Shown here: piece after piece, positions 24,233 through 35,932 of the stretch
How the letters are laid out: the number at the start of each line of letters is the position of its first letter
How positions within the stretch are numbered: the stretch's first letter is position 1
The notes under the pieces: model-generated
Told to the model about the DNA's origin: nothing
Seen by the model: the letters and a program-made list of their open reading frames with translations, nothing else
Database searches by the model: none
Program-made: the position numbers and the translations under genes
Origin: Panagrolaimus kolymaensis
Taxonomy: Eukaryota > Nematoda > Chromadorea > Rhabditida > Panagrolaimidae
Assembly (NCBI GenBank): GCA_028622995.1
Contig: JAJQJQ010000004.1
Span: 3,472,001 to 3,536,000 of the forward strand
Length of the DNA stretch: 64,000 bases
Direction of reading: 5' to 3'

Positions 24233-26047
24233 ATGGCTATTCTTAATTCTTTCAAAACTGAAGGATGGAAGGTGGATGAAGTTAAGCTTCGTGAATTAAC
24301 GGATAGTGATATTGAAAATATCAGCAAACAAGAATTCCAAAAACTTCTTTTAGATGTTTGTTCTTGTCATATTTATTTTTACAATAGTTTTGATTATCCC
24401 ACTTTTTTTAGAATGACATTAAAGATTTTGGTGAAGCTTTTTTATCGGATGCAATTGCAAAAAGTTCTTTGAAAGGTCCATTTGTGGTTCAACTTTCAAA
24501 ATGGGAAAATGTTAGTTATCCCAAAATTAATGAACATTTTCAAAATGATGGAGTATGCTCAATGGTTTTAACCGATGGATCGAAATCTATCAAAGCTATG
24601 ACAACTGAACCTTTAGCAAAGATCAGGTAATAAACATATACGATTACATTCAAAGCATTATATTAGTTTTTTATAGCGGTGAAACTCCATATGGCGCCAA
24701 AATTCTTATAACTGGCGATGTTCAAATTGAGCATGGAATTATTCAATTAACAAGCAAAAATTGTAATTTAATTGGTGGAAATGTTGAAAAGTTAGTTGAA
24801 AAGTGGAAAACTGAAAGATACTCGAGTAATAAAGATGCAAGAAACACATCGGAAGCTCCTAAATGGGTTTCGGTTGGTAAAGCTGGTGGTGCTTTAGCTG
24901 CAAATAAAGGAAAAGATAATTTTAAAGCTATGGCGGTTGCGGCGGGTGAAACAAAGCCCGTTGAAACAAATTTAGAATTTGAAGCAGCTCGACAACAAGA
25001 AATTGCAAATTTGCAAGAAATGCGTAAAAATGTTTCCATTCCAAATGTTAAACTCCCTCCAAAGGTAAATCAAGAAATAGCTGAAGCCAAAGAAGATATT
25101 CCACCGCAAAATAATAGCAATAATAATTATGAAAGTCCTCCACAAATGAGAGATAAAAATGAAAGAGGTTCAGAAATTAGACCAAATCGATATGAAAACA
25201 CTAACAGAGGAAATTATCGAGGCCGAGGTAATAATCGCAATGATAACTATCGTGAGCACAATGATGGTAATCGTCCTGATACCCGAAAGGAAAGTAGTCG
25301 TCCAAGCACTTCACGTCCTTCATTCCGGGGCAGCAGCAATCGTGACAGTTAGTTTATATTTTAATAATTAAATGATAAATCAAATGTTATTTTTGCAGAT
25401 TATGAAGATATTCGAACTTATACTAGTCGGCCTTCAGATATTCCAACCCTTTTTGATCATATTCTTACTCAAGTTCCAAACGCAGCAATTCAACCTTCTG
25501 CAAATAAACAATATGGAGCTCAAAGTAATCAAAATCGATCGAATAATTATTATGACAATAATAGTAAGCCGCGAGGACATCAAAATCAACCACAAAATTT
25601 TACCAACAATGCGCCAACTCAAGGTAGTTTTTGTATTTAATTATTTTTGGTTGCTTCATGTATTAATTTTTAGGATTTTCTCAAATGAGAATGTCAAATC
25701 CTCCTCCACAAAATTTCCAAAATGAGGGACATAATAATTTTAATAATCGAGGAAATTATCGAGGTCGAGGTGGTGGACGTGGTGGACAAGGACGGGCTTT
25801 CCAAAACAATAATTATGGTCAACAACGCTATCCTCATCCTCCTCCACAACAACAGCAATCAAATCCATATTTTGTTCCTAACCCCAATTCTTATCCTCCA
25901 CAACAACAGCAACAAGCTGGTTACAATCGTCCACAACGTCATCATTTTCCATCACCAGGAACTATTACTGCTGAAGCTTTTCCACCATTAAATGATGATG
26001 GAAATAATATAAAGAGAAAAACTTGGACATCATCAAAAAGAAATTGA
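24233..26047 (+). CDS. TDRD3: TDRD3 homologue (OB-fold and RGG region, no Tudor domain)
   Basis: Five exons: 24233-24355, 24412-24626, 24677-25347, 25399-25623, 25674-26047; 535 aa. Residues 1-160 match the DUF1767/OB-fold of TDRD3 and RMI1 proteins (AKSSLKGPFVVQLSKWENV, MVLTDG, then ISGETPYGAKILITGDVQI and NLIGGNVEKLVEKW). In animals TDRD3 is the partner of topoisomerase 3-beta in translation and R-loop control. Then comes a linker resembling the TDRD3 family (NLEFEAARQQEIANLQEMRK), Arg/Gly/Asn-rich blocks (NRGNYRGRGNNRNDN; NYRGRGGGRGGQGR), a Gln/Pro-rich stretch and the end TITAEAFPPLNDD. No Tudor domain is visible in the C-terminal half, unlike human TDRD3. The 3' half is paralogous to the gene at 18.5 kb. 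Confidence 0.88.
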
Positions 26048-26247
26048 TAACTCCAATAATGGCTATAAAGTACCTCCCGTTGAATGATGGATTAAAAAAT
26101 ATTATTTCATTCTTGTTCTTTGTTTTAGTGTGACTTGTTTATCAAGTCTTATTATTAATTAATCATCCCAAAAATATTTTATCAAGTTATTGTTTAACTG
26201 TTTTCGTTTTTCTTTGAATATTGTTACATTGATTCGTATGTGCAAAA

Positions 26248-26253
26248 AATAAA
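26248..26253 (+). terminator. poly(A) signal of the TDRD3 gene
   Basis: AATAAA about 200 bp after the stop, followed by an A run. Confidence 0.4.
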
Positions 26254-26867
26254 AAAAAAAGCGTTAAAATGATTTAACAACCAAGATACTTTTCCACTTT
26301 GCAATTTTTGTATCTTCGTAGATTTCGAAAGCAGATAGATTCAGGAAATAATAAAAACAATAAGGTGTTTCATTGGATAAAATGAAACCGATGGGTACAT
26401 TTAAAAGGTGCTGTTTTGACTGAGGCATAGCATAAAATTTTGTTCTCATAGTTTGTGCTGTTATTTTAAAATTCCACCATTCTAAAATTATGTTTTCATT
26501 TCACAACCAATGATGCCGGTCGATTTTTTCAAAGATTGCACCAAATATTATCTTTTATTCTTCCACCAAACATAGACTATTGATTGATGCTCATTTGATG
26601 AAATTTGTGAATCACATCCATTATTGCATTAATTGAGTCCTAATAAATTTTTGAGAATCGATTATCCATCCAAGTTTGCTGAACTTTAAATTTCAAACAC
26701 TAACATCATTCGAAAAATATTGGCTTACTGCGGTTCAAAACAATTTTATAAAACTCGAGTTCGATCTTCAAACAAAAAAAAAAGCGCAAAACACGCATTT
26801 TCTACTTGCATCATTTTTTATTTCTGAAATATTTCAATATTTAAAATTATTCTGCTGATTTATTTAA
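26254..26867. other. Intergenic between TDRD3 and ISCA1
   Basis: No supported exon. Short Phe/Lys-rich frames only. Confidence 0.5.
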
Positions 26868-27324
26868 ATGCATGTAAGTAAAATTGTAAATACTACAGCT
26901 CGAGTAGTTAAAGGCTTCGCTCGAATTCGACCATCTGATCCAACAAGAAAAGCTTTAACATTAACACCAGAAGCGGTAAAACGAGTGAAAGAATTATTAT
27001 CTCAAAGACCTGATTCAACTGCTTTAAAGGTTTGTGATTTTTTTTATAGCTTTTTATGTTATTGAAGTTACTCGTTTTCAGATTGGTGTACAACAGAAAG
27101 GATGCAATGGATTTACTTATACTCTCGATTATTCAAACCAAAAAGCTAAATTTGATGAAGAAGTTGAACAAGATGGCGTGAAAGTATGGATTGATTCAAA
27201 AGCTCAGCTATCATTACTTGGAAGTGAAATGGATTTTCAAGAAAGTCGTCTATCTGAAGGTTTCGTATTTCGTAATCCAAATATCAAAGGAACATGTGGA
27301 TGTGGTGAAAGCTTTAATATTTGA
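26868..27324 (+). CDS. ISCA1: ISCA1, mitochondrial A-type iron-sulfur cluster assembly protein
   Basis: Two exons: 26868-27029 and 27082-27324; 134 aa, the usual size of the family. The N-terminus (MHVSKIVNTTARVVKGFARI) is basic and acid-free, as in a mitochondrial targeting peptide. The A-type scaffold core is complete: RKALTLTPEAVKRVKELLSQ, GVQQKGCNGFTYTLDY, and the C-terminal GTCGCGESF, supplying the three cluster-binding Cys (one in GCNG, two in CGCG). The family acts late in [4Fe-4S] assembly for mitochondrial enzymes. NAA40 starts 192 bp after the stop on the same strand with operon-like spacing. Confidence 0.95.
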
Positions 27325-27399
27325 TGAAATGAACATTTATTGATTGTACATATATTTCCCAGTGTTTAGGATTACTAATAAGTGCATAAATTTGACTAG

Positions 27400-27405
27400 A
27401 ATAAA
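27400..27405 (+). terminator. poly(A) signal of ISCA1
   Basis: AATAAA 76 bp after the ISCA1 stop and about 110 bp before the acceptor preceding the NAA40 ATG. This spacing is typical between genes of a nematode operon. Confidence 0.6.
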
Positions 27406-27504
27406 GGTTATAAATAGTTTTATGTATGTATTTTTTTTGAATGATATTTACAAAGTTTAAAACTTTGAGTCGTATCTAAACTTGCTAACTTTGCTTTTTT
27501 TATC

Positions 27505-27516
27505 ATTTTTTGTTAG
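27505..27516 (+). promoter_or_regulatory. probable trans-splice acceptor at the NAA40 start
   Basis: The sequence attttttgttag ends directly at the ATG of NAA40. With no upstream exon in sight, this is best read as a spliced-leader acceptor. Confidence 0.6.
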
Positions 27517-28494
27517 ATGAAAGACAATCCAGCTTTCAAGAAGCTTGTTAAAAAGGCAACTAAAATGCCAAATGCTATCAAACAAACTGGGTGTGAACCA
27601 CCAACACCAAAGACTTTAGATGGGTTAGTTTTTAGCTTTCTTTATTTCGCTTTTAATATCTTATTTTTTAGAGAAATTTTGACTTTAGAATATTACTGGG
27701 CAACAAATCTTCATTCTGCACAATCTCTCTGGATTTTTGAACTCTTCAATGATAACATGATTGGAATGTATGTTGACTATTTCATTTATTTTTAACTTTT
27801 AAACAATTTTCAGGTACAAACAATCAAACTGGGGATATGAAGAAGAATCAAAAAAGCAAGAGTTACAAGCCACAACCGCTCGATTTATTATTGTTAAAGA
27901 TTCTAAAAAGAAGCATGTTGGTTATGTTCATTATCGCTTTGTTATTGACAATGGTATTCCTGCCGTTTATTGGTTAGCAAAATTGCAATTAAGACTTTTA
28001 CAATAATATGATAGATTTTTAGTTATGAACTTCAAATCGCTGCTGCATATCAAAAACGTGGTATTGGATCTGTGTTGCTAAATATTTTATTTGATTTAGC
28101 TAAAAAGTAAGTATTTTATGGAGTTTAGCACCTTTACTTTATCTTCATTTTTAGAACGGGTATGCATAAAGTTATGGCAACTGTATTTTGTTTCAATGGG
28201 CACTCGTTAGCTTTCTTCCACAAAAATGGTTTTCGTCTTGATGAAACTTCACCAATTGATGGAGAACAAGATTATGTTATTCTTTCACGCTGTGTTCTAC
28301 CTGGAAAAGAACCAATAATGAACAATGAAAATGCAACCATAGAAAATGATATTATTTCTCAATTTATTCGCTCAAATCTTGGTCCTAAAGAGCCTCAACA
28401 AGAACATCCTGACCATGTATCAAAATCGGTAATCCTCAAAGCTTCAACTGAAGCTAAAAAGAACATTAAGGATTCAGCTATTGTGGAAATGTGA
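27517..28494 (+). CDS. NAA40: NAA40 (NatD), histone H4/H2A N-alpha-acetyltransferase
   Basis: Five exons: 27517-27623, 27672-27767, 27814-27972, 28023-28106, 28155-28494; 261 aa. The GNAT core is complete: SLWIFELFNDNMIGMYKQSN and WGYEEESKKQEL align with the NAA40-specific block, YVHYRFVIDNG with beta4, then CYELQIAAAYQKRGIGSVLL, where QKRGIG is the acetyl-CoA loop (Q/RxxGxG/A), and HKVMATVFCFNGHSLAFFHK. The family acetylates the N-terminal Ser of histones H4 and H2A. The C-terminal ~60 residues are extra relative to human NAA40 and lack its Cys/His-rich tail. The ATG directly follows an acceptor. Confidence 0.93.
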
Positions 28495-28546
28495 AATATT
28501 TTTTGTCTGTTTTTATTTATTATGTTTGTTATGTTTTAATTTTTTG

Positions 28547-28552
28547 AATAAA
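28547..28552 (+). terminator. poly(A) signal of NAA40
   Basis: AATAAA 52 bp after the stop codon. Confidence 0.55.
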
Positions 28553-28868
28553 TGTCGCTTTTATGTTTGTTATATGCTACTCTTTTTTGATGATAGTTTT
28601 TACATCAAGGCCATTTTATTTTCGTTTAAACATAGCAAGAAGAAAAAGAAGAGATATTCCCGTATTCGTTTGGGAAAAATTTTTCGGTAAAAAAAGGATC
28701 GATGAGATACGCGTCGAGTGAATTTGAGATTTTTTTTGGAATTCTGGAATGCATGCATCAATGAAGCGTTTTGATTTTCTTCTTCAATCAACTGATTTCA
28801 ACATGGTTAAAAATGGATTAGGTTTGGAAGATTTTGCGTGACGATAAGCTATAAAATGAAAGAGGCTT

Positions 28869-30228
28869 TTATGATATCTTTTTTTTCCTGCGAAGTTTAT
28901 AAAGCTTACCATGTACCGTGCAAATCATCCATTCGCGTCGATTTATTCTTCCATCTTTATTTATATCACAAAACCTTATAAAATTTCTTCCACATTTACG
29001 AACATTTTTAAGTTGCCTTAAAGTTGTTCGAAATTCTTTCCATTCATTTCTTTCAATTTCGCTATTTCCATTTGAATCAAGCATTGCAAATTTCCATTTT
29101 GCTACTTGTGGCTTCCTTCGTTTTGGTGCATTTGGAATTAATGGAGATTTTTCTCGCATTTCTTTAGAAAGAATTCCAAAGAGTTTTCGATAGAATAATA
29201 ATTCCTTTTCTGGTAAACAACCTAGAATTATAAAATCAAAATAAATTTTAATGTTTTCGAAAAGAATTTTTGTTGATGTTTTTAACTTTGATTTTCTTGT
29301 TATCGCGAGCTTCTTTATTGGCGCCTGAAAGTTAATCCTACCTTTAATGCTTCCAATTTTATGTGAGAGTTTTTTCCTCGATGCTTTTTTGCATTCATCT
29401 ATCGAAGTGACTAAACTACTTCCAGATGGTTCACCAGTAATTGGATGAACACACCAACAAAATTTTCTCGATGGTTTTTGATGACATTGAATTTCAATAT
29501 AAAATTTATCATTATCTCCCGTGCATTTAGGAATAAATATTGTGTCCAAATATTGTGGGTCAATGCTTGAAATAACTTTTTCACGTTCCAATCGACAATT
29601 TGGTTTTTCAATGCTTATTTGAGGTGAATCAGCTTTTTTAGTGATGGATTCCAAGAAAATTGCTGATGGGTCATCTTCTTGACTTTCAACAACTCCTCCT
29701 TTTGGTGATATGGAAGTTGGGGAAGTTTTGGGTGATGGAAGCTCATAAATTGGTAGCGAATTATCATCATTTGGTTCGGGAAGTACATTAGCTAAAAAAG
29801 AAAGATAAAAATTGATTTATTGTTTATTTCAATAAAAAAGGAGCAAGCAATGAGGAAGCAAATCAACAAACAAAAAAGGTTAATTAAATAGCAGACGAAA
29901 ACAACAAACTACATATAAAAAAGCAGACAATCACAAGGAAGCTTTTTTTTGCGGTGATGATGATAAAGGCAGCCGATGGAGATGATAAAAAGAAAAACAA
30001 AGAAAACAACCAACAACGAAAAAAATAAAAAGAAAAAAAATGTTACAAACTTTGATATGTCAAATCTTGATAATCATTTTTGAAGTTACTACCACCGCTA
30101 TTAAAGAATGATGCAAATGAAGATGATGGCAGCTGATAATCGAAAGTTTCTTCAGGGGAATAAATATTAGATAAAATTGTTTCAGGAAAAGATGAAATTG
30201 CAATGGTCAAAAGCAGCACCCGAAACAT
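28869..30228 (-). CDS. SMOC/SPARC-type secreted protein: thyroglobulin-1 plus extracellular calcium-binding domain
   Basis: Three exons on minus: 30228-30051, 29791-29342, 29221-28869; 326 aa. Exon 1 encodes a signal peptide (MFRVLLLTIAISSFPETILS) and a short acidic spacer. Exon 2 carries a thyroglobulin type-1 domain (PNCRLEREK, FIPKCTGDND, KFCWCVHPITGEP, then SIDECKK). Exon 3 has the SPARC-type EF-hand pair: AKWKFAMLDSNGNSEIERNE and CDINKDGRINRREW, with the linking Cys pair KCGRNFIRFCD. This is the C-terminal half of the SMOC layout; SMOC proteins are extracellular modulators of BMP signalling. It may be a separate gene, or exon 1 may be an alternative start of one larger gene with the Kazal/TY part upstream, because exon 2 is also in phase with the donor at 31712. 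Confidence 0.8.
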
Positions 30229-31679
30229 TTTCAGTTGTTTTTTGTTTTAAAAACGTTTTTTAATTCGAATAATTAAAAAACTTTGCTGCTTTTCTTCGTT
30301 GATTGAAAGCACTTTGTCGTCGTTGCTTGCTTCTTTTTTTTACTATCTATAGTAGTCACAAATTTTAGAGAATTATGAGGCGCCAATAATGAAATCGACT
30401 TTCTTCGTCATTAAAAAAAGTAGCAACAAAGGTACATACACGAAGGCTGCCAAAAAAAGGAGCGACAAAAAATAAAATAAATAAAAAACATTTCCGTAGC
30501 TATTTTTTCTTTTCTTTAACTGCTATTCTTCTTTTCTTTTTTTAAATAAAAAAACGGTGACAAGAAGATGTTTATTTTTTTTATCGGCGGTAAAAATGTT
30601 GCGAAATGATGAGCAGAAAAAAAAGAATATGAAACTTAAAAAATTGAGAAAAAGAGTAAATTACAAAAACTAAAATTACGAAGGCATTTTCTTTTTTTAA
30701 AAGCAGCAAAATACGCACATGAAAAGCAATATATTGAGAATCTGGATAAAAAAAAACAGACGTTTTAAATTTAAAATTGATGAATTATGACGAATTTTAC
30801 GAGAAGTTTGGGAGCGACGAAGCGATTTAAAGGTATCCCATGCAATCGCTAGAAAAATGGGAATGTTAAAAAAGCTGTAAAAGTTAGTTAGTTTTATTTT
30901 TATGGCTCTCAAGTGCCATAGGGAATTATGGGTGTTGTGTGTTTATGTTTTGGTGTAAATTGGGTTAATGGGTTTAAAGCTGGAAAAGTTTGTTTTAGAA
31001 GTCTAAAATGAGGCCATCGTTTTTCAGAAGCAACGAAGCTATATAAACCTTTCATTGAAAGTTTTACGGTTTTTTGATTGAAAAAAATTAGGCTTTTATC
31101 TTTTAAAATAAATAAAAAATGACGATGACAAAAAACTTTTGTTTCAAAGCGGCGTTCAAAAAATTCGGGTGGATAAAAGTGCCAATTTATCTTTGAACCT
31201 TTTAACTTAAAAAAACAAAAAAGTTTTAAAAGTGCTTTTATTCTAAAAATAAAGCCACTTTCTATTGTCATTAAATAAGACAAATGACGAATCTACCGTT
31301 ATTTTTTTTATACTTTGGTACTTAAATAACCTTTCAAGTTTTTTTTTCTTGTCGGCTTTTTCTAAAAAAGGCTCATCAAAATTCTAACAATTTTTTTGTT
31401 TCATTCCAAAAATTCCAAAATAATCATAAAAAGTGTTCGTTGTTCTTATGTTAAAAACAAAAAAGCGGCATTATTGCATTCTTCAACCTGCTTATCGCCG
31501 CCGCTGCTACAGCTCTCAAAAAAATATTAGTGGCTGCCTTGAGGGGCGGTAAAGTTCAAAGCAAAAAAATAAATAAAAAACTAAAACACACAAATAGATT
31601 CTTATTTTTTTGTTTCGGTTTTATTTTGTTAGTTTCAAAAATAAAAAATTGAAAATGGACACAATTAAGATCTTAAGTA
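30229..31679. other. Intergenic or intronic stretch between the two SMOC-type units
   Basis: AT-rich, with no exon I can support. A minus-strand frame at 30909-31283 is open by chance (Phe/Lys-rich, no splice context). If the two units form one gene, this is part of a 1.9-kb intron holding an internal promoter for exon 30228-30051. Confidence 0.45.
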
Positions 31680-33259
31680 CTAAAAAGCAAAACTTGAAAA
31701 TAAAAGCTTACATCCAAAATCAATTTTAAGGCAGGTGGTCCATTCTTGTAAATCAATCAAGCGATCACTATTCTTGTCACAAAATTTATGAAAGCTTCGA
31801 GCGCATGCGGTGGGTTTAATAACTAAAACGGTTAAACGACGTTCAATCGAAAGTTCATCCATTGAAAGTCGGCCATTTTCATCGATATCAAGTTTATTAA
31901 AACGCCATACAAGGATTTCACGTTCTAATGTTTCACCGGGCTCATCGCCTGCAAATATAAATTCAAGATAAACTATGACTTTAAAAAAAATTTAAAACAA
32001 CCTTGATGATGGGAATGTTCATTTGGAACATTATCATATTCTCGCCGATATACATCCAAAATATTACTGTTGAAAATTATTCTTTCAACATTTCCACATT
32101 CTGCTAAAACAGAAAAAAATGAAGGATTAAAGAAAAAGGTCATCGTTTAAACTTTAAAGATTGATTTGATTGAACTCCACAAAGAGAAAGAGAAAAACAA
32201 CAAATTCAAAATACAAAGAAATTAATCAATTTGGAAAGTTAAATTTAATGCCCACGAACGAAAAGTGGAATAATGCAAAGTAAAAAAAAACAAACCTGTC
32301 ACATTTATTGGTGTTGTTGTTAAATGATGTTCCATTTTTTCGATTTTGCCATCAGCACCCACGTGAATTGCTGCAACAACAAAAAAAAAGTTAAGAGGGA
32401 GATAAGAGATTGGAATGTGTAAAAATTAATTTAATTTTGAACTATGACTTTTACAAATTTGAGTTTCAAGTTAAAATTTAATCAAAAAATTAGTTAATAA
32501 AAATTTTTCAAGCTCATCAAAAACATAAAAAAATGCTTACTATTAAGATGGTGGCAATCAGGCATTTTATTAGTATTTATTGCGACGGATGTTGATGGAA
32601 TTGGGTTTCCATGATTTGTTGAACACCAACAATATCCTATCACTGAATGACACTGAAATTATAAAATCTCAAAAACCCAAAATAGTATTTTCAAAGAAAC
32701 CTGAATTTGTGCATAAAGTTTAGTAATTTTATCACAAATAGGTACAAATTCATTTGCATATTTGATTGAATTAGATCGAATTAATTTTAATTGAAATTCT
32801 CGTTCCAATGGGCATCTCTCAGTTATTTGACAATCACCCATTCTATGCATTTCCACTGGTAAACCATAACATACAATTCGATTAAGTTCGCATGGATTTA
32901 AATATGTTTTTCCATTAGTTCCACAAATTTTTGGTCCATTTATATCTTTTTCCGTGCATAATATTTCTCGCTTACATCGTTCGTCATTAAGCCCTCGTTC
33001 GTCATCACCATGGCCCTAAAAAAGTTAGTTGAAACTCAAAAAATTTTAGTTCAGTGACTATAGCTCCAAAGTTACATTATCTCATGGATGTATTTTTTCT
33101 TATTTGTATTATTTTCTTGACATATAGGATCTTAATTATAATTATTTTTTTCTTATCACTTACATTCAAAATATGATCATCATTTATTTCTGCAGTTGTT
33201 GTTGAAGCAATCATAAATTTGATTAAAAAGCAAAGTAAGAGCGTCATCATTTTCGTCAT
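31680..33259 (-). CDS. SMOC/testican-like secreted protein: Kazal, thyroglobulin-1 and EF-hand pair
   Basis: Six exons on minus: 33259-33164, 33015-32701, 32652-32541, 32370-32296, 32103-32002, 31948-31712 (or to a stop at 31680). Signal peptide TLLLCFLIKFMIASTTTA. Kazal/follistatin-like module: CKREILCTEKDINGPKICGT and TYLNPCELNRIVCYG. Thyroglobulin type-1: CPLEREF, FVPICDK, then CHSVIGYCWCSTNHGNP and MPDCHHL. Calcium-binding module: VWRFNKLDIDENGRLSMDEL and CDKNSDRLIDLQEW. The last exon ends either by read-through to TAG at 31680 (322 aa) or at a good donor (gtaagc, 31711) whose phase 1 fits the exon at 29791 of the downstream TY/EF-hand gene, giving 579 aa with Kazal-TY-EC-TY-EC. I cannot settle which. 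Confidence 0.82.
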
Positions 33260-35110
33260 CTTCTTCTTTTTTATTATTAAGTCCAGTTTATTAGTTTTCG
33301 AGTCAGTTAGTAGTCAGTCAGAGTCAATGGATGAATAAAGTCTTTGCTTTTTACAGGGTCTATGGTGCATTTCCTGCAAAAAAAAAACATACATTCATAC
33401 ATGCATCTAAGGTCAAAGTTGCAAATTATAGTATCCCATGGGAAAAAGGAAGGGGATGATGATCATCTCTACGAATGAGCTTATCATTATCCTTCTCAAC
33501 AACAACGACGACGCGAAAACGAAACACATCCAACCCACTTTTCTTCAAGAAAGGGGCTAAGAAAAAAGGGGAAATGGATTCCTTTGAATTACTTTTTAAC
33601 AAAATAAAAAGTTTTTCAGGAAATATTGTTGCGAAATCTTCGGATGTTTAAAAATGACGACGAGAAAAAAAAGTTTGTTGCTTTTTTGGAAACTAATTTT
33701 GGTTACAACAAAATTTATTTTTGGAAATATGCAAGATCGCCTTTCTTCTTTCTTTTTTTGAGTTTACGTTTTGTATACACGCGATGATTAAACCACCCGG
33801 AGCCACCACGAGGAATATAAAGAAATTAGGAAATACTTGAAAAGCAAAATTTACGTCATTTAATGTGGCTGAATAAATTAGTTACGAAGAAGTGAGAAAA
33901 AAAACAAGAGAAGTTACATTTAAACCAAAAAGCATTCATCATTTAATCATGTGAGTTCGAAGAGGAGGCAATCTACAGTACTCAGAGAATTTAAAAAAAA
34001 AGAAGAAATGGTCGGCCAAAAATCAAAATGAAAAATAAACACAAAGCCTAACTCAACGTAATTTCATATCAAATTAAAGGAATTACAGTAATATCATGAG
34101 CTAAAAAGATATCTTGATTTTTTAAACATTTCCATTTAAAATAAAGTTTGGAACAGCACTTTTATGTGAATATATGCTTTTTTAAGCGCCTGATCTTTAT
34201 AGAAAGTTAATTAACGAATAACAATATAAGAAACCGGGGCCAAATACAGGAAATTATGCAGAAGTAAAAAAGTGTTATTTTATTTTAGACAACTTTGAAA
34301 TTTTTTTGAAAACTCGTTGATTCATCCTATGACGCTGGTGGTAGCCAAAAAAATTTTAAACCTGTACTCAAAATAGCACTTTGACTCCATACGTCGTCTA
34401 CCAACATGTCTGGAAAAGCTGTCTAGAACTCAACCAAATTATTTCAACCTCTTTCACTTTTAGGTTTTAGGTATGTATGTAAACTCAAAATCAAAAAAAT
34501 TTACTTTTCTTTATGAGTTTAGTCGTTGAGCAAATTTTAATACCGGAAAAGAATTTATTTTATTTTTTTAGCAAAAATGCAAACGTTTTTAACGAATAAT
34601 CAGCCCACGTCCCGATTTTCTTGCGTTTTTACTTCGAATGAATGCTTTTTTTGATTTGCTTACTTAGTTGCTTTTTTGCTTGTGAGCATCTCCGTAACAA
34701 CATTGGTAAACCTCGAGGTTAATCTCAAATGTAATCACAAAAAAGAAGAATAAGAACAATGATACCTTTCATTTATTTATTTTTTTAAATGAGGAAAAAA
34801 TAATGAAATGAAAAGAAAAAGATAGATCAAAAAGCATTTCAATAAAAAAATAAAATAAAGTCGTATGAGTAAAATGAACTATGACACTGCTTTTTAAGAG
34901 AAAACAAAAGTTTTGATTGCAAAGGAAGAATAGCTATTAGCTTGAATAATAAGAATTTAATTATTTGAATGTTAATAAGAGGTCGCACAATAAGTTGGAC
35001 TTTAACTAGCAAAATGTTAACTTTTTGAAAAGTCATAAAAAATTATTATCAAAAAAGCAAAAAGTGCAACATAGGCATTATAACCTTTATTTGCCATTAC
35101 AAAAAATCAT

Positions 35111-35240
35111 CCTCTTGAGTTTGTTAAAAAAATTATTTAGAATTTTATATAGCAATAAACATATTTTCTAATATTAATCATATATCTTGAAAAGTTCGTC
35201 TCTAGTTTATGAATATCCATTATTACTCTTTGAGTTGATT
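35111..35240 (+). repeat. Direct repeat, copy 1
   Basis: It begins cctcttgagtttgttaaaa, contains tatagcaataaa and ends ctctagtttatgaatatcc with attactctttgag. It matches copy 2 at 35933-36060 in order and spacing with scattered differences. Confidence 0.6.
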
Positions 35241-35785
35241 CATCTAAAAAAGACGATCATTTTGCGATTTCATAACACTTTCTTTTCTTGTTAAGGTTTA
35301 TTCGCATGTTTTTATTTATCGCTGCGAAAAAAAGCGATCGTTGGCTTTTAAACTAAAAAAAAATCAATATTGAAGCAACACCTTTTTTCAAAATAAATTT
35401 TCTTCTGCATTTTAAAAGAAAAAGAAAAATAAATATATTGGTTGGCTTTTTTACCTTTTTGAATATTTTTAGCAATATTTTTTTGAGTTTTAATTTTTAT
35501 TAGAAATTTATAATTCGATAAGTTTTCTAATTTCGGTGTTGATTTCCAGAGAGATACCAATTTTGTTATTGAAATTTGTTTACAAAATCAGTGAAGGAAA
35601 TGTTATTCATAATCTCCGATTATTCCATACAAAAGCTTGACTCAGTTCAGATGCCTTTGGACGATTGAACCACATTTTGTTCAATTACATCCTCCATAGT
35701 GCATTTAGCTTATGCTAAACAACGAAAATCCAACGAAGATATCATTAGCCTTGATGATATTGATAATGCATTTAATAGCTTCACA

Positions 35786-35873
35786 ATATAAATCCATGCA
35801 ACTCATCTCCACGTTTATGTGCTCTTTTCACAATTTTTTGAAACTTTCGAAGTTTAACTCCATGGATTTATAT
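35786..35873. repeat. 13-bp perfect inverted repeat
   Basis: atataaatccatg at 35786-35798 and its exact complement catggatttatat at 35861-35873, separated by 62 bp. It lies between the two copies of the direct repeat. Confidence 0.6.
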
Positions 35874-35932
35874 CCATCCATTTCCATTACAAACAAAAGC
35901 ATTTAATAATAATTCCTTGTTTCCTCTTGAGT

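Noticed and set aside
30909..31283. Minus-strand frame of 124 codons between the SMOC units
   Set aside because: Composition matches AT-rich noise (Phe/Lys/Leu), no acceptor in the phase needed by the donor at 31711, and no EF-hand or Cys pattern.
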